Assembly: GCA_021772975.1 (NCBI GenBank)
Contig: JAJFKY010000022.1
Coordinates: 186,001-250,000 of the forward strand
From: Gammaproteobacteria bacterium
GTDB taxonomy: Bacteria; Pseudomonadota; Gammaproteobacteria; Xanthomonadales; Wenzhouxiangellaceae
Length of the DNA: 64,000 bases
Reading direction: 5' to 3'
Below the pieces are notes generated by a model. That model saw nothing but the letters and a program-made list of their open reading frames with translations. It was not told the origin of the DNA and searched no databases. The position numbers and the translations under genes are program-made. Below are positions 16,827 to 25,371 of this stretch, one piece after another. Every line of letters starts with the position of its first letter. Position 1 is the first letter of the stretch.

Positions 16827-18902
16827 TCAGGGAAACAGTCGTTTGATTTCTGTACGCAGTTGGGCTCTGGAAAAACTGTAGATATCGCTTTCGCGTTTGC
16901 TGATAATATTCAGATAGATTCGGCCACTGTCAGGATTGAATGAAAACTCCGACAGCTTGGTATACAGCGCACTCTCAAGCATAAACCTGCTGCTCCTTAC
17001 ATCAGTGTGCAGATTGTGCTCAATAAGAGTGAAACTTTCGCCATCAGGCTCGAAGTAAAACAGGCTGGCGCCATTAACGCTGGCTGGTGGCTGAAAAGCA
17101 GGCTGTGAAACCAGCGGCTTACTCTGCTCCGTACGCAAGTCATAACTGTGTATCTGCCCGTTTTTAACAAAATAGAAAACCTGGTTGGCCTGATCAGCAC
17201 CGATTTGAACCCACACCCCGGTCGCGAGCCGTTTAGTAGATTGGTTTTCCAGATCAAACAGCCACAGTTCTCGACCCTCCTCAGCGGCTGTTAAGTTGAC
17301 GATATAACGATCGGCTCCCACGAAAATTCCGAGCATGGTATTGATTACCGGCACGGCAATCTCCGTCTGCCTGTCCAGATCATAAACACCCAGCTCAAGC
17401 TGCATGGAATCATGATTAAATTGCCGATAAGACACAAATCTTCCACTGGATGAGAATGACGGGTACTCAATCACTGACTCTTTTTTTGTTAATTGTCTGA
17501 GCTTTGCATCCGGATTGGCGCGATACCAGAGTTCCTTGTGACCGGTTCTGTCGGAGATAAATATCAACCTGCCACTTGGCGTATGTACCTGTGGGTATGT
17601 TTCACTGCCAGTGGAATCAATGATCTGTTCCAACCGTAAACGCCCGTCGATCAGGCCATGCTGCTGAATCTGGCGTTCCAGTGATGATCGGATATAAAAG
17701 ATATCCGTCGCCGACGCTATGGGATATTTGAAATTACCCGGTATATCAATCCTGGCAGCCTCTAACGTTCTAGTATCCAACACGAAGGGGTAGAAAAAAC
17801 CATTGTCATAGCCACTGTAGAGAATGTATTGATCGTCCAGCCACACATGCCCGTAGATTTTGATATTTGACCGGGTTAGTTCGCGCATTTCACCGCTCTC
17901 TACTGCAACTGAATACAAACCGGCCGATTCAGGATTAATGATCCTGTGAAAAGATACCACCCTGCCATCAGGACTCCAGGCAGGATGCAGATCGATATAG
18001 TCAGGCTGGGTAAGCTGTCGATGCTGCTGAGTTTGATGATCGTATAAAAACAGTGCCGACTTGGACCTATCCTCCACTTTGCTGGTATAAGCCAGTATGT
18101 CTTCGGTTGGCGACCAGGCTAATCCATACGGCGCTGATGAGAAAGTCGGTATATGTTGACTGGCAATCAATCTGCTCTCAGCCGTCTGCATATCATAAAG
18201 ATAGACTTCGTCGACGTCGGGATTGTCTGTTGTAGCCAGATAGGCAAACTTATCACCCTGCCGGTTCCAGCTCATACCACCAAGGTTTGCCTGTTGCTCC
18301 AGGAAAAGCTGGTCCTGCTGATCCGGTTCACTCAAATCCCTGCGATAAATATCAAAACTGGTATCTGCGTTCGCACTGTATAGCAAAGTTGCATTGTCAG
18401 GCGATATAGCCGGAGATTCCTCATAACCACTCTGTGTGGTTACCGGCAAAACTTCCAGGATCAGATTTGAGCTTGTATTGCTGTAGATATAGGCAGCGAG
18501 CATCAGAATCAGCGCCGCGCTTAATCCAGAGAGTGCTACAAGCTGATATTTCCTGGTAAGCCGTGCCGGAAGAACAGTGCTGGAAGTAGTGACTGAATCT
18601 CTAAGCCGGTAGCCTTTTCTGGGGACATTGATAATGGCGGGTTGTTCAGTCTCAATATCCGGCAGTTCTTTACGCAGACGCCATATGATTTGTCGCAGCC
18701 CCAACTCCCCTACTGCGACATTACCCTCCCATACCTCTTCAATAATTTGATATCGATCCAGCAACTGTCCCGGATTCTGACAAAACAAATTCAGAACTTG
18801 AGCGGCTTTATTCGGCAGCTTGACTGATTTTTCGCCTGCCCGCTTAAGGACTCCCTTAGCTGGATCAAAAGACCAGCTGTCAGCAACATAACTCTTCATC
18901 AT
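16827..18902 (-). CDS. Membrane-anchored winged-helix regulator with beta-propeller sensor (CadC/ToxR type)
   Basis: 691 residues in three parts. Residues 1-105 are an OmpR/ToxR-type winged helix (SWSFDPAKGVLKRAG, LNLFCQNPGQLLDRYQIIEE, then LGLRQIIWRLRKEL and INVPRKGYRL). A single membrane helix follows at about 119-141 (LVALSGLSAALILMLAAYIY). The remaining 540 residues are periplasmic TolB/PD40-type propeller repeats with units like SPDNATLLYSANAD and SPDGRVVSFHR. In this architecture the outer propeller senses a signal and the cytoplasmic domain binds DNA without a kinase. It sits at the head of the minus-strand cluster of giant secreted proteins, so those genes are plausible targets. Two ATG codons overlap the start (18902 and 18899). 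Confidence 0.88.
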   Translation of the reverse strand: MMKSYVADSWSFDPAKGVLKRAGEKSVKLPNKAAQVLNLFCQNPGQLLDRYQIIEEVWEGNVAVGELGLRQIIWRLRKELPDIETEQPAIINVPRKGYRLRDSVTTSSTVLPARLTRKYQLVALSGLSAALILMLAAYIYSNTSSNLILEVLPVTTQSGYEESPAISPDNATLLYSANADTSFDIYRRDLSEPDQQDQLFLEQQANLGGMSWNRQGDKFAYLATTDNPDVDEVYLYDMQTAESRLIASQHIPTFSSAPYGLAWSPTEDILAYTSKVEDRSKSALFLYDHQTQQHRQLTQPDYIDLHPAWSPDGRVVSFHRIINPESAGLYSVAVESGEMRELTRSNIKIYGHVWLDDQYILYSGYDNGFFYPFVLDTRTLEAARIDIPGNFKYPIASATDIFYIRSSLERQIQQHGLIDGRLRLEQIIDSTGSETYPQVHTPSGRLIFISDRTGHKELWYRANPDAKLRQLTKKESVIEYPSFSSSGRFVSYRQFNHDSMQLELGVYDLDRQTEIAVPVINTMLGIFVGADRYIVNLTAAEEGRELWLFDLENQSTKRLATGVWVQIGADQANQVFYFVKNGQIHSYDLRTEQSKPLVSQPAFQPPASVNGASLFYFEPDGESFTLIEHNLHTDVRSSRFMLESALYTKLSEFSFNPDSGRIYLNIISKRESDIYSFSRAQLRTEIKRLFP

Positions 18903-19094
18903 GAAAACAGCTAACCACCTATTATCTCAAACCTTTTATATTTGCTATGCCAGAAATTGACAGCCTGTGCCAACAGGTTTAGCACGCCTTTTTTATTGAA
19001 TACAACAATCAGCCGAAACCTTACCGCAGTTTCGGTAAACAAGCTGTTATATGGCTTATATCAGATACGTAGCGTAGATAACTGTGGATTCGGA

Positions 19095-19955
19095 CTAATC
19101 GCGCTTGACGGCATTAATCACATAACCACCGGACTTATCGTCGCTCTGCATGGTAATCAGGCCGCGCTGTTCGGCCTGCTCCAGCAGGTCATTGAATGAC
19201 TTGAAGCCGTAAAAACTTTCACTGAAGGCCGGATGGCGGCGCTTGAGGGTCTGTTTGACCATTGAACCCCAGACCCGGCTGCCGCGCTCCTCAATCAATG
19301 CTTCCGCGGTATCCAGCATCAGCTCAATGCCTTTGTCTTTTTGCTCAGCTTCGGATCTGCTGGCAGGGTCTGTTTCAGTTGGCCTGGTTTTCTTGGCCGC
19401 GCCTTTTTTGGCTTTGCTTTTCTTGCTGGCGGTTTTTTTAGCCGGCTGCCTGCGTTGATTCTTCTTGGAATCACTTTCTCTGATCAGATCGTCATAGAGC
19501 AGGAACTCGTCGCAGTTGTTCATCAACAGTTCCGAGGTGCTGTTTTTGACCCCCACGCCGATCACCAGTTTGGCATTCTCACGCAGCTTGCTGACCAGCG
19601 GCGAGAAATCTGAATCCCCGCTGATGATCACGAAGGTGTTGATGTGATCCTTGGTATAGCAAAGATCCAGCGCGTCAACGACCATTCTGATATCGGCCGA
19701 GTTCTTGCCGGACTGGCGGGTATGAGGAATCTCGATCAACTCAAAAGCCGCCTCATGCATGACCGGTTTGAACTGCTTGTAACGGTCCCAGTCACAGTAG
19801 GCTTTTTTGGCGACGATATTGCCTTTCAGCAACAGCCGTTCCAGCACCAGCTGGATATCAAATTTCGGGAAGTTGGCGTCTTTTACCCCTAGCGCGACGT
19901 TTTCAAAGTCACAGAACAGGGCCAGAGTATTATCTACATTGGTGGCGTTGGTCAT
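19095..19955 (-). CDS. NYN-domain (LabA-like) protein with C-terminal LOTUS/OST-HTH domain
   Basis: 286 residues from the ATG at 19955. A GTG at 20015 would add 20 residues unlikely to be conserved. The NYN/PIN-like nuclease fold occupies about 1-150. Its acidic residues are visible in ALFCDFEN, NSADIRMVVDALDL and ISGDSDFSPLV. A Lys-rich linker (KKTASKKSKAKKGAAKK) follows, then a LOTUS-type winged helix near 210-286 (WGSMVKQTLKRRHPAF and GFKSFNDLLEQAEQRGLITM). NYN domains are metal-dependent RNases, and LOTUS domains bind RNA (often G-rich) or protein partners, so an RNA-processing role is likely. Flanking genes give no functional hint. Confidence 0.9.
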   Translation of the reverse strand: MTNATNVDNTLALFCDFENVALGVKDANFPKFDIQLVLERLLLKGNIVAKKAYCDWDRYKQFKPVMHEAAFELIEIPHTRQSGKNSADIRMVVDALDLCYTKDHINTFVIISGDSDFSPLVSKLRENAKLVIGVGVKNSTSELLMNNCDEFLLYDDLIRESDSKKNQRRQPAKKTASKKSKAKKGAAKKTRPTETDPASRSEAEQKDKGIELMLDTAEALIEERGSRVWGSMVKQTLKRRHPAFSESFYGFKSFNDLLEQAEQRGLITMQSDDKSGGYVINAVKRD

Positions 19956-20181
19956 CTTGATCGTTGTATTTCCATACTGGGAAGGCTGGAGCCGGCTGAG
20001 CCTGCAGACGATCACCCGGTATTGGTGATGAATAATGCCTGTATGGCTAAGGCCGGTTAATTTATTGGCTGCATACTAGCAGTTTGCGCAAAGCGGGGAT
20101 ATTTTCAAGCACTGTAGATTAATCAGTAATGATTTTATTTAGCCACTATTGCCTGCGATCAGCTGAGGCGGATACAGTCGA

Positions 20182-20688
20182 TCACAGCGCTTTCTGCCAG
20201 TAACCGACATCCAGCCATCGTGCAAACTTGTAGCCCACTGCTTTGAAGTGAGCGACTTTGACCAGCCCGAACTTTTCGTGCAGCGCAACGCAGCCAGGGT
20301 TAGGCAGTGCGATCCCGGCGATGACTGTACGCACCTCGGTCTCAGCCAGGCTGGCAAACAATGCCTGATATAGCTGGCCGCCAAGACCCTGCAGGAGGTA
20401 TTCCCAACCGACATAGACGCTGATTTCCACCGCATAACGGTAACCACTGCGTGCCTTCCAGGGACTGGCATAGGCATAGCCCGTCAACTGGTCATCCCGT
20501 TCCGCCACCAGCCAGGGCAAACGCTGCTGCTCCAGCGATTGAATATACTCGGACATAGTGTTATCGCTGAGCGGTTGCTCTGCAAAAGTGGCTACGCTGT
20601 TGAGCACATAGTGGTTATAAATACGGGTAACGGCCGCAGCGTCGGATGGCTTTACCGATCGTATACAGGCTGTCTGGATATCGGCCAA
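20182..20688 (-). CDS. GNAT-family N-acetyltransferase, phosphinothricin/methionine sulfone acetyltransferase-like
   Basis: 168 residues, full length for the family. The start of the fold (IRSVKPSDAAAVTRIYNHYV), the central strand (GYAYASPWKARSGYRYAVEISVYV), and the acetyl-CoA loop region (GLGGQLYQALFASLAE, with a shortened Q/RxxGxG loop) match the Pat/MddA (YncA) group. Later GIALPNPGCVALHEKFGLVK fits the C-terminal half. These enzymes acetylate the amino group of small amino-acid analogues such as methionine sulfone or phosphinothricin. The substrate here is inferred from the family. The next gene upstream on the same strand is a small membrane protein, 48 bp away. Confidence 0.88.
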   Translation of the reverse strand: MADIQTACIRSVKPSDAAAVTRIYNHYVLNSVATFAEQPLSDNTMSEYIQSLEQQRLPWLVAERDDQLTGYAYASPWKARSGYRYAVEISVYVGWEYLLQGLGGQLYQALFASLAETEVRTVIAGIALPNPGCVALHEKFGLVKVAHFKAVGYKFARWLDVGYWQKAL

Positions 20689-20723
20689 AGGTAACCGCCC
20701 CGGTCAAATTAATTCGATTCCAA

Positions 20724-20754
20724 GGCTGATCAATACCTAGGGCTGATCAATACC
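20724..20754. repeat. 14-bp tandem direct repeat at the 3' end of a membrane protein gene
   Basis: GGCTGATCAATACC occurs at 20724-20737 and 20741-20754 with three bases between. The second copy encodes the protein's last residues and the first overlaps its stop. This looks like a slippage duplication of the gene end. Confidence 0.7.
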
Positions 20755-21195
20755 AAAGTAGGCATAACCCGCGCCCACCGCGATACCAAGCCAGGCCTGA
20801 CCCAGATCGGCCAGCGGCGGCAGCATGCCGGGATGGCTTAGATAACCCACAAAAAAGGCCGCCAGCCCGGTCAGTAACCACACGGCAAGATAAACACCGG
20901 TTATTGACTGCAGAATTTTGATAGGCGTGCCCGATCGGTTCGCACTGGCCAGCAGACGCGCAGCCGGCGCTTCACCGGGTTTGGTGGCTGCCAGCTCGGC
21001 TATCACCAGAGCGGAAACCAGACCGCCGATCAATGACATCGAAGAAGCCATACGGTCATTGAAAGCCTGTGGTTCGGGGCTGGTACACGAAGCCACTGCA
21101 GCGCATTCCCAGATCACATCCACCCCGGTATAAACCAGATACACGTAAATCATTAATAATACGACTGAAACAACCGCGCCAAATATCATTTTCAT
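20737..21195 (-). CDS. Small inner-membrane protein of unknown function
   Basis: 152 residues, start supported by a strong ribosome site (GGGGAGAG). About four membrane segments are visible: residues 4-24 (IFGAVVSVVLLMIYVYLVYTG), about 50-70 (SMSLIGGLVSALVIAELA), about 93-118 and about 130-148. The first loop (VDVIWECAAVASCTSP) has two cysteines and would face the periplasm. I do not recognise a family. The neighbours, a GNAT acetyltransferase downstream and dps upstream, are not clearly linked to it in function. Confidence 0.7.
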   Translation of the reverse strand: MKMIFGAVVSVVLLMIYVYLVYTGVDVIWECAAVASCTSPEPQAFNDRMASSMSLIGGLVSALVIAELAATKPGEAPAARLLASANRSGTPIKILQSITGVYLAVWLLTGLAAFFVGYLSHPGMLPPLADLGQAWLGIAVGAGYAYFGIDQP

Positions 21196-21381
21196 ACTAT
21201 CTCTCCCCGATCCAATGACCGTTATGACCAGTGCCCCAGAGCTTACGGATGGAAGCTGCCCGGCACTTACCCTGCCGGGTGGTCATTCGACAGATCAACG
21301 CCAGATCGACGGCTGCCAATACCCGGTAAAGATTATCGAACCATGTGGCTTGATTGAAGTATAGCGGATAGCCCTAACATT

Positions 21382-21406
21382 AAAAAAGGCCGCCCGCGGC
21401 GGCCTT
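21382..21406 (-). terminator. Rho-independent terminator of dps
   Basis: Nine-bp perfect stem (AAGGCCGCC / GGCGGCCTT) with a CGC loop, followed on the minus strand by a run of six T. It begins 18 bases past the dps stop. Confidence 0.9.
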
Positions 21407-21423
21407 AAAAACCATTTTTTAAT

Positions 21424-21891
21424 TTAGCTGATCAGACTGCGCAGCATCCAGGCAGTTTTTTCATGAAAATTCATGCGCTGCGTCAGCAGATCGCAGCTGG
21501 GCTCATCACCGGCTTGTTCTGCTGGTTTGAAGGCTTTGCGGGCAGTTCGGGCTACCGTTTCATGCCCGATAACCAGGTTTCGCACCATGGCATCCGCATC
21601 CGGGTGTCCGTCTTCCTCTTCAATGCTGGTCAGCGCGGAAAAGGCCTTGTAAGAGCCCGGAGCAAAATGACCCAGGGCGCGAATTCGCTCGGCGATTTCA
21701 TCGACCGCGGCGGCCAGCTCGGTGTAGTGTTCCTCAAACAGCACGTGCAGTGAATGAAACTGCGGACCCGTCACATTCCAGTGATAATTATGAGTCTTGA
21801 CGTACAGCGTGTAACTGTCGGCCAGCAAATGAGCCAGACCCTTGGAAATGTCATCGCGTTGCTGTTCACTTAAACCGATTTGAATATCCAT
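21424..21891 (-). CDS. dps: Dps, DNA-binding ferritin-like iron storage protein
   Basis: 155 residues, normal for Dps. The ferroxidase ligands are visible: the first His in KTHNYHWNVTG, the second in FHSLHVLFEEHYTEL, and the acidic pair in AAAVDEIAERIRALG. Dps forms a 12-subunit shell that oxidises Fe2+ with hydrogen peroxide, stores the iron and protects DNA. The N-terminus is short (MDIQIGLSEQQ) with no Lys-rich tail, so direct DNA binding through a tail is less likely. Ribosome site AAAGGAGT precedes the ATG. It is a single-gene unit with its own AT-rich promoter and a terminator, and both fit induction by stress or iron. Confidence 0.95.
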   Translation of the reverse strand: MDIQIGLSEQQRDDISKGLAHLLADSYTLYVKTHNYHWNVTGPQFHSLHVLFEEHYTELAAAVDEIAERIRALGHFAPGSYKAFSALTSIEEEDGHPDADAMVRNLVIGHETVARTARKAFKPAEQAGDEPSCDLLTQRMNFHEKTAWMLRSLIS

Positions 21892-21925
21892 TGTGACTCC
21901 TTTAGTGATATGAAAAGCTCGTGTT

Positions 21926-21990
21926 TATATATATAGTCTAATGCCTGCTTTTCAATTAGTGAAATTGATTATTATTGTCAGATCAATTGA
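21926..21990 (-). promoter_or_regulatory. dps promoter region with two AT-rich palindromes
   Basis: On the minus strand TTGAAA (21955-21950) is followed after 16 or 18 bases by TATATA, a good sigma-70 pair. TCAATT-N5-AATTGA (21952-21968) covers the -35 box and a perfect TCAATTGA palindrome lies at 21983-21990. The two share the same half site, which suggests a repressor or activator operator. It does not match the Fur or OxyR consensus well. Confidence 0.55.
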
Positions 21991-22076
21991 TTAAATCTAT
22001 TGCCTGGCACGCTTGAAGCATACCGCATCAAACCAGCGGATTACTGGTCATTCTGCCTGCGTGGAAGACCTTGAGC

Positions 22077-22670
22077 TTACTGGTTAAGCGGATAATTCCG
22101 CAGGCTGATCGCTGCCCTGACCTTTGTCCATGGGAAGCGGGGACCAGGGTCCCGCTTGCGTGATACCAGCAGTGCCGGATCATCGCTGGCCGGTACCTGG
22201 CGGGTGTCGAGCTGTTCGTGTCCGGCAATCCAGCTCAACTCCGGCAAGTGCTGCTGCAGAGCCTGCAGCAGTTTGATCAAAGCCTGAATCTGAACCTCGG
22301 GATACGGACTGGTCGGTTCCTGGTGCTCACTGTGCAGCCAGTCCGGCCAGCGCCCGCGATTGACCAGCTCAATTCCCAGCGTTGCCTGATTATGTCCGGA
22401 GACATGATGCGCTACGCGCTCCAGCGGCACGTATTGCTCGATCCGGCCGTCCAGATCGATATAAAAGTGACCGCTGTTGCCGGTCTGTGAGCCCGGATAA
22501 TGAATCTGCTCACCCAACTCGCGGGCACTGCTCAGATCAGGTGTTTCAGTGCAGTGAATGACCACCCCGGTGATCGCCGACAATTCGCGTTGTTCCAGCC
22601 GTTCGGCGTAGGGCAAAGGTTGCTGACTGATCAGCACGCCAGCGGCCAGTAATGCTGCGCTTGACGGCAT
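22077..22670 (-). CDS. N-acetylmuramoyl-L-alanine amidase (Amidase_2/AmpD fold)
   Basis: 197 residues. The zinc site is visible: first His in GVVIHCTETPD, second in the IAGHEQLDT segment, and the Asp in KRDPGPRFPW. GHFYIDLDGRIEQYVPL and HHVSGHNQATLGIELVN are typical of the family. It cleaves the amide bond between MurNAc and the stem peptide in murein turnover. The N-terminus (PSSAALLAAGVLISQQ) is hydrophobic and may be a weak signal or anchor, unlike cytoplasmic AmpD. Its ATG directly follows the TGA of the amidohydrolase gene (TGAATG), so translation is probably coupled. Confidence 0.88.
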   Translation of the reverse strand: MPSSAALLAAGVLISQQPLPYAERLEQRELSAITGVVIHCTETPDLSSARELGEQIHYPGSQTGNSGHFYIDLDGRIEQYVPLERVAHHVSGHNQATLGIELVNRGRWPDWLHSEHQEPTSPYPEVQIQALIKLLQALQQHLPELSWIAGHEQLDTRQVPASDDPALLVSRKRDPGPRFPWTKVRAAISLRNYPLNQ

Positions 22671-24041
22671 TCAGTCGGTTTTGGCGATGGCCGCAAGCCA
22701 GCTATCCAGGGTATTGCGGTCATACCATTTGCCTTGCTGCAAAACGCCGGCGATCTGGCGGGTGTTGCCGATATTTTTGAGCGGATTGGCGGTCAGCAAC
22801 ACCAGATTGGCGGGCGCACCGGGTTGCACTGTACCCCAGGCCGGGCGCTGAAAAAATTCACCCACCTGCCGGGTGCCCATGGCAAGTGCGGCATACGGCG
22901 ACAGACCAGCATCGACCATTGCCTGCAGTTCCCGATGAATGGAGAATCCGGGTACATTCATTATCTGTGGCGCATCCGAACCCAGCAACAACCCGGCGCC
23001 TTCGCGGTGCAGCGCCTGCAGCAACTGCTGACGCATTGCCAGCAGGCGCCGACGCTGCTGTTGAGAATATTGATTGCGCAGGCTTTTCACGCTGTCCGCC
23101 CAACGCTGACGGGTACCTGCATCCATGTAGCGCATTTCCGGCCAGGCCAGCATGCTGGCTACCGGCACAGTGCCCAGCGTATGCCGCAGCAATGTTTCAG
23201 TGGGTACATTCCAGACCCCGGCGGTTGCACTTTGCCGGGCCAGCCGGTCAATCTGTGCAAAGTCCATGTTCATCGCAATGGCTGCGCCAAAAAAGCCCGG
23301 ATCACGCTGCCGCGTATTGCTGCCTTCCGGTAGCAATGCGCGGGCATAACCATCCAGGTGATCAATGGTTGCCTGGTGCGAACTTAAAACCAGCTCCAGA
23401 CCCACCTCAACCGATACATGCCCGGCCAGCGGTACATTTAAACGCCGCCCTTCACTGGCCGCGGCCTGATATTGATCACGGCTTAAACCCGGATGCAGCT
23501 TGATAAAGTCATAGCCATCCGCCTGCTGCGCTCTGACCATGCGTACCGCCTGCAGACGGGAGCTGACCGACTGGCCGCTTAAGGATGGCCCACTGGTCAC
23601 CAGTTCGGGGCCGATACGCTGACCATCGGCCAATTGCCGGCGCAGGGCCAGATGGGCGGCTTCACCCAGCATACCTCTGGCCAGCACGATGCCATTGACC
23701 AGATACAGCTTCAATACTTCATCAACGGCGGTTTGGCCGGCGCTGGCAGCCGGTATGTGCGCATGCATCTCCGCCAGCCCGGGGATCAGATAGCCTCCCT
23801 CAGCATCGATCACGGTCAGATCATCAGTCTCGGATTGTTCCAGCAAGGCTACGCCTATGGCGTGTATCCTGCCGGCTTTGATGAGCACCTGCTGATCCAG
23901 CAGTAGCTGCTCACTGGTCATGGGAATCACATTGACGTTGGTGATCAATGTTGCCTGCGGCCGCGCCGGGTCTGCCTGGGCCACACACGGCTGGACCAGG
24001 TCCCCGAGCAAAATCACCAGCAGTGTTAACAATGACTTCAT
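22671..24041 (-). CDS. Secreted metal-dependent amidohydrolase (imidazolonepropionase/prolidase-like)
   Basis: 456 residues with a signal peptide (MKSLLTLLVILLGDLVQP, cleavage near VAQA). The amidohydrolase-1 metal ligands are visible: HAHIPA near 93, the Lys in FIKLHPGLS, His in LAGHVSVEVG and in TIDHLDGY, and the late Asp in LLLGSDAPQIMNVPGFSIHRE. The C-terminal AALAMGTRQVGEFF and PGAPANLVLL complete the small beta domain. Relatives (COG1228) hydrolyse cyclic amides or dipeptides such as Xaa-Pro. The substrate is not fixed by sequence. It forms a two-gene unit with the downstream murein amidase, which suggests a role in processing peptides in the periplasm. Confidence 0.88.
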   Translation of the reverse strand: MKSLLTLLVILLGDLVQPCVAQADPARPQATLITNVNVIPMTSEQLLLDQQVLIKAGRIHAIGVALLEQSETDDLTVIDAEGGYLIPGLAEMHAHIPAASAGQTAVDEVLKLYLVNGIVLARGMLGEAAHLALRRQLADGQRIGPELVTSGPSLSGQSVSSRLQAVRMVRAQQADGYDFIKLHPGLSRDQYQAAASEGRRLNVPLAGHVSVEVGLELVLSSHQATIDHLDGYARALLPEGSNTRQRDPGFFGAAIAMNMDFAQIDRLARQSATAGVWNVPTETLLRHTLGTVPVASMLAWPEMRYMDAGTRQRWADSVKSLRNQYSQQQRRRLLAMRQQLLQALHREGAGLLLGSDAPQIMNVPGFSIHRELQAMVDAGLSPYAALAMGTRQVGEFFQRPAWGTVQPGAPANLVLLTANPLKNIGNTRQIAGVLQQGKWYDRNTLDSWLAAIAKTD

Positions 24042-24220
24042 AAAAGCTATCTACAGGTTTTCCGCTGCCACTATCCTATGCCGCGGAAAGCATACAAAAA
24101 TATAAGACGTGCCCACAGATTACACAGATTTGCACGGCTTGAGAAGAATCGCTTACAGCCTGACCTGAAGTCGGTTGCGCCGCGGCCGGCCTAAAGTGTG
24201 GTGATTAATTCAAACGGCTA

Positions 24221-24244
24221 CAGGCTGGATTTCGAGCCAGCCTG
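24221..24244. repeat. Hairpin in the amidohydrolase-DUF2333 gap
   Basis: CAGGCTGG-N8-CCAGCCTG is a perfect 8-bp stem. No T run follows on either strand, so it is not a standard terminator. It lies 47 bp past the DUF2333 stop and may be a REP-like element or a protected mRNA end. The rest of 24042-24290 shows nothing else. Confidence 0.5.
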
Positions 24245-24290
24245 CAGCTTTATACAAACCTGATCCAGGGAATGATGCCTGTTGCTCCCG

Positions 24291-25328
24291 CTAGCCCTGC
24301 TCGAGCAGATTTCGCAGGTCAATAATCGCCGCATTGGCGCGGGCTATATAGTTAGCCATCACCAGCGAGTGGTTGGAAAACAACCCGAAAGCGGTGCCGT
24401 TCATAATCATGAAGCTGCGGATCGGACGCTGGGTGGCTTCCAGTTCACGGATCATCTGACGATAACTGATCTCGGCATTCTTATTGGCCAGAACATCGGC
24501 GAAATCCACTTCCATGGCCCGGAAAAAATGAATCAGCGCCCAGGTGGTGCCACGCGCTTCAAAGAATACATCATCAATTTTAAGCCAGGGTGTTTTAACC
24601 ATCACCTGATCCGGGCTGCTGGTGGACTGACGGGCATTGCGCTCGCCACTCAAATCGGTGTTCAGGCGTTGCTGACCGATACTGGCGGACAGCCGCTGGC
24701 TGATACTGCCAAGGCGTTTTTCCACCTGCGCCAGGTAGTCGCTCAGATTATCCGCGCGGGCATAGAACTGCGCATCACTGTCATTGGCATCCGCCAGCCT
24801 GAGCTGATAGCGGCGCAATGCCCGGATACCTTCACGGTACTCACTTTCAGTAGCCGGCAGCCACCAGGAGTTATGATTGAAGTGCAGTTGCGGATCGGCC
24901 ACCGCCAGATCGATATCCTCCGTGGATTGGGTCTGTGAGCGGCTGATGTCGTTGCGCATTACACGCACCAGATCACGGGTCTGCAGCAACACGCCAAATT
25001 CCCAGCGGGGCATGTTATCCAGCAATAAGAACGGTGGCAGCATGTCATTGCTGAGGTAGCCGCCGCGTTTATCCAGCAGGGTTTCGGCAACCTCAATCAA
25101 ACTGGCGGTGGTGACCGCGCCGATCACCACGGACTGATTATTCTGACTGGCCTGCAGCGCAGCCACACTCTGCACATCGAACAGCGGCGGCTCCCGGCTG
25201 ACCCAGAACATCACCACGCTGCACAGCGTGGTCAGTAGCAGGATAGCCAGCCAAACCCAGCGGCGGCGGCCGCTGAACATCCAGTAGCGCAACTCGCTTA
25301 ACAGATAACGCAACGATTTGAAGGCCAT
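24291..25328 (-). CDS. DUF2333 family membrane-anchored protein
   Basis: 345 residues. A single N-terminal membrane helix (about 24-43, WVWLAILLLTTLCSVVMFWV) anchors a periplasmic domain. Family hallmarks are PPLFDVQ, KRGGYLSNDMLPPFLLLDNM, WEFGVLLQTRDLVRVMRND and the C-terminal FGLFSNHSLVMANYIARANAA. The middle (about 190-235) is likely coiled coil. DUF2333 (COG5345) is conserved in gammaproteobacteria and has no assigned function that I know. It lies 43 bp after another membrane protein gene on the same strand, so the two are probably one unit. Confidence 0.88.
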   Translation of the reverse strand: MAFKSLRYLLSELRYWMFSGRRRWVWLAILLLTTLCSVVMFWVSREPPLFDVQSVAALQASQNNQSVVIGAVTTASLIEVAETLLDKRGGYLSNDMLPPFLLLDNMPRWEFGVLLQTRDLVRVMRNDISRSQTQSTEDIDLAVADPQLHFNHNSWWLPATESEYREGIRALRRYQLRLADANDSDAQFYARADNLSDYLAQVEKRLGSISQRLSASIGQQRLNTDLSGERNARQSTSSPDQVMVKTPWLKIDDVFFEARGTTWALIHFFRAMEVDFADVLANKNAEISYRQMIRELEATQRPIRSFMIMNGTAFGLFSNHSLVMANYIARANAAIIDLRNLLEQG

Positions 25329-25371
25329 AACAATACCTGACGGTTATTCAGCGATGATAGTCCGGGCCTGA

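Noticed and set aside
22734-23503. Two plus-strand frames of about 200 codons opposite the amidohydrolase gene
   Set aside because: They mirror a gene with all expected metal-binding motifs and read as random Pro/Arg/Gln-rich sequence.
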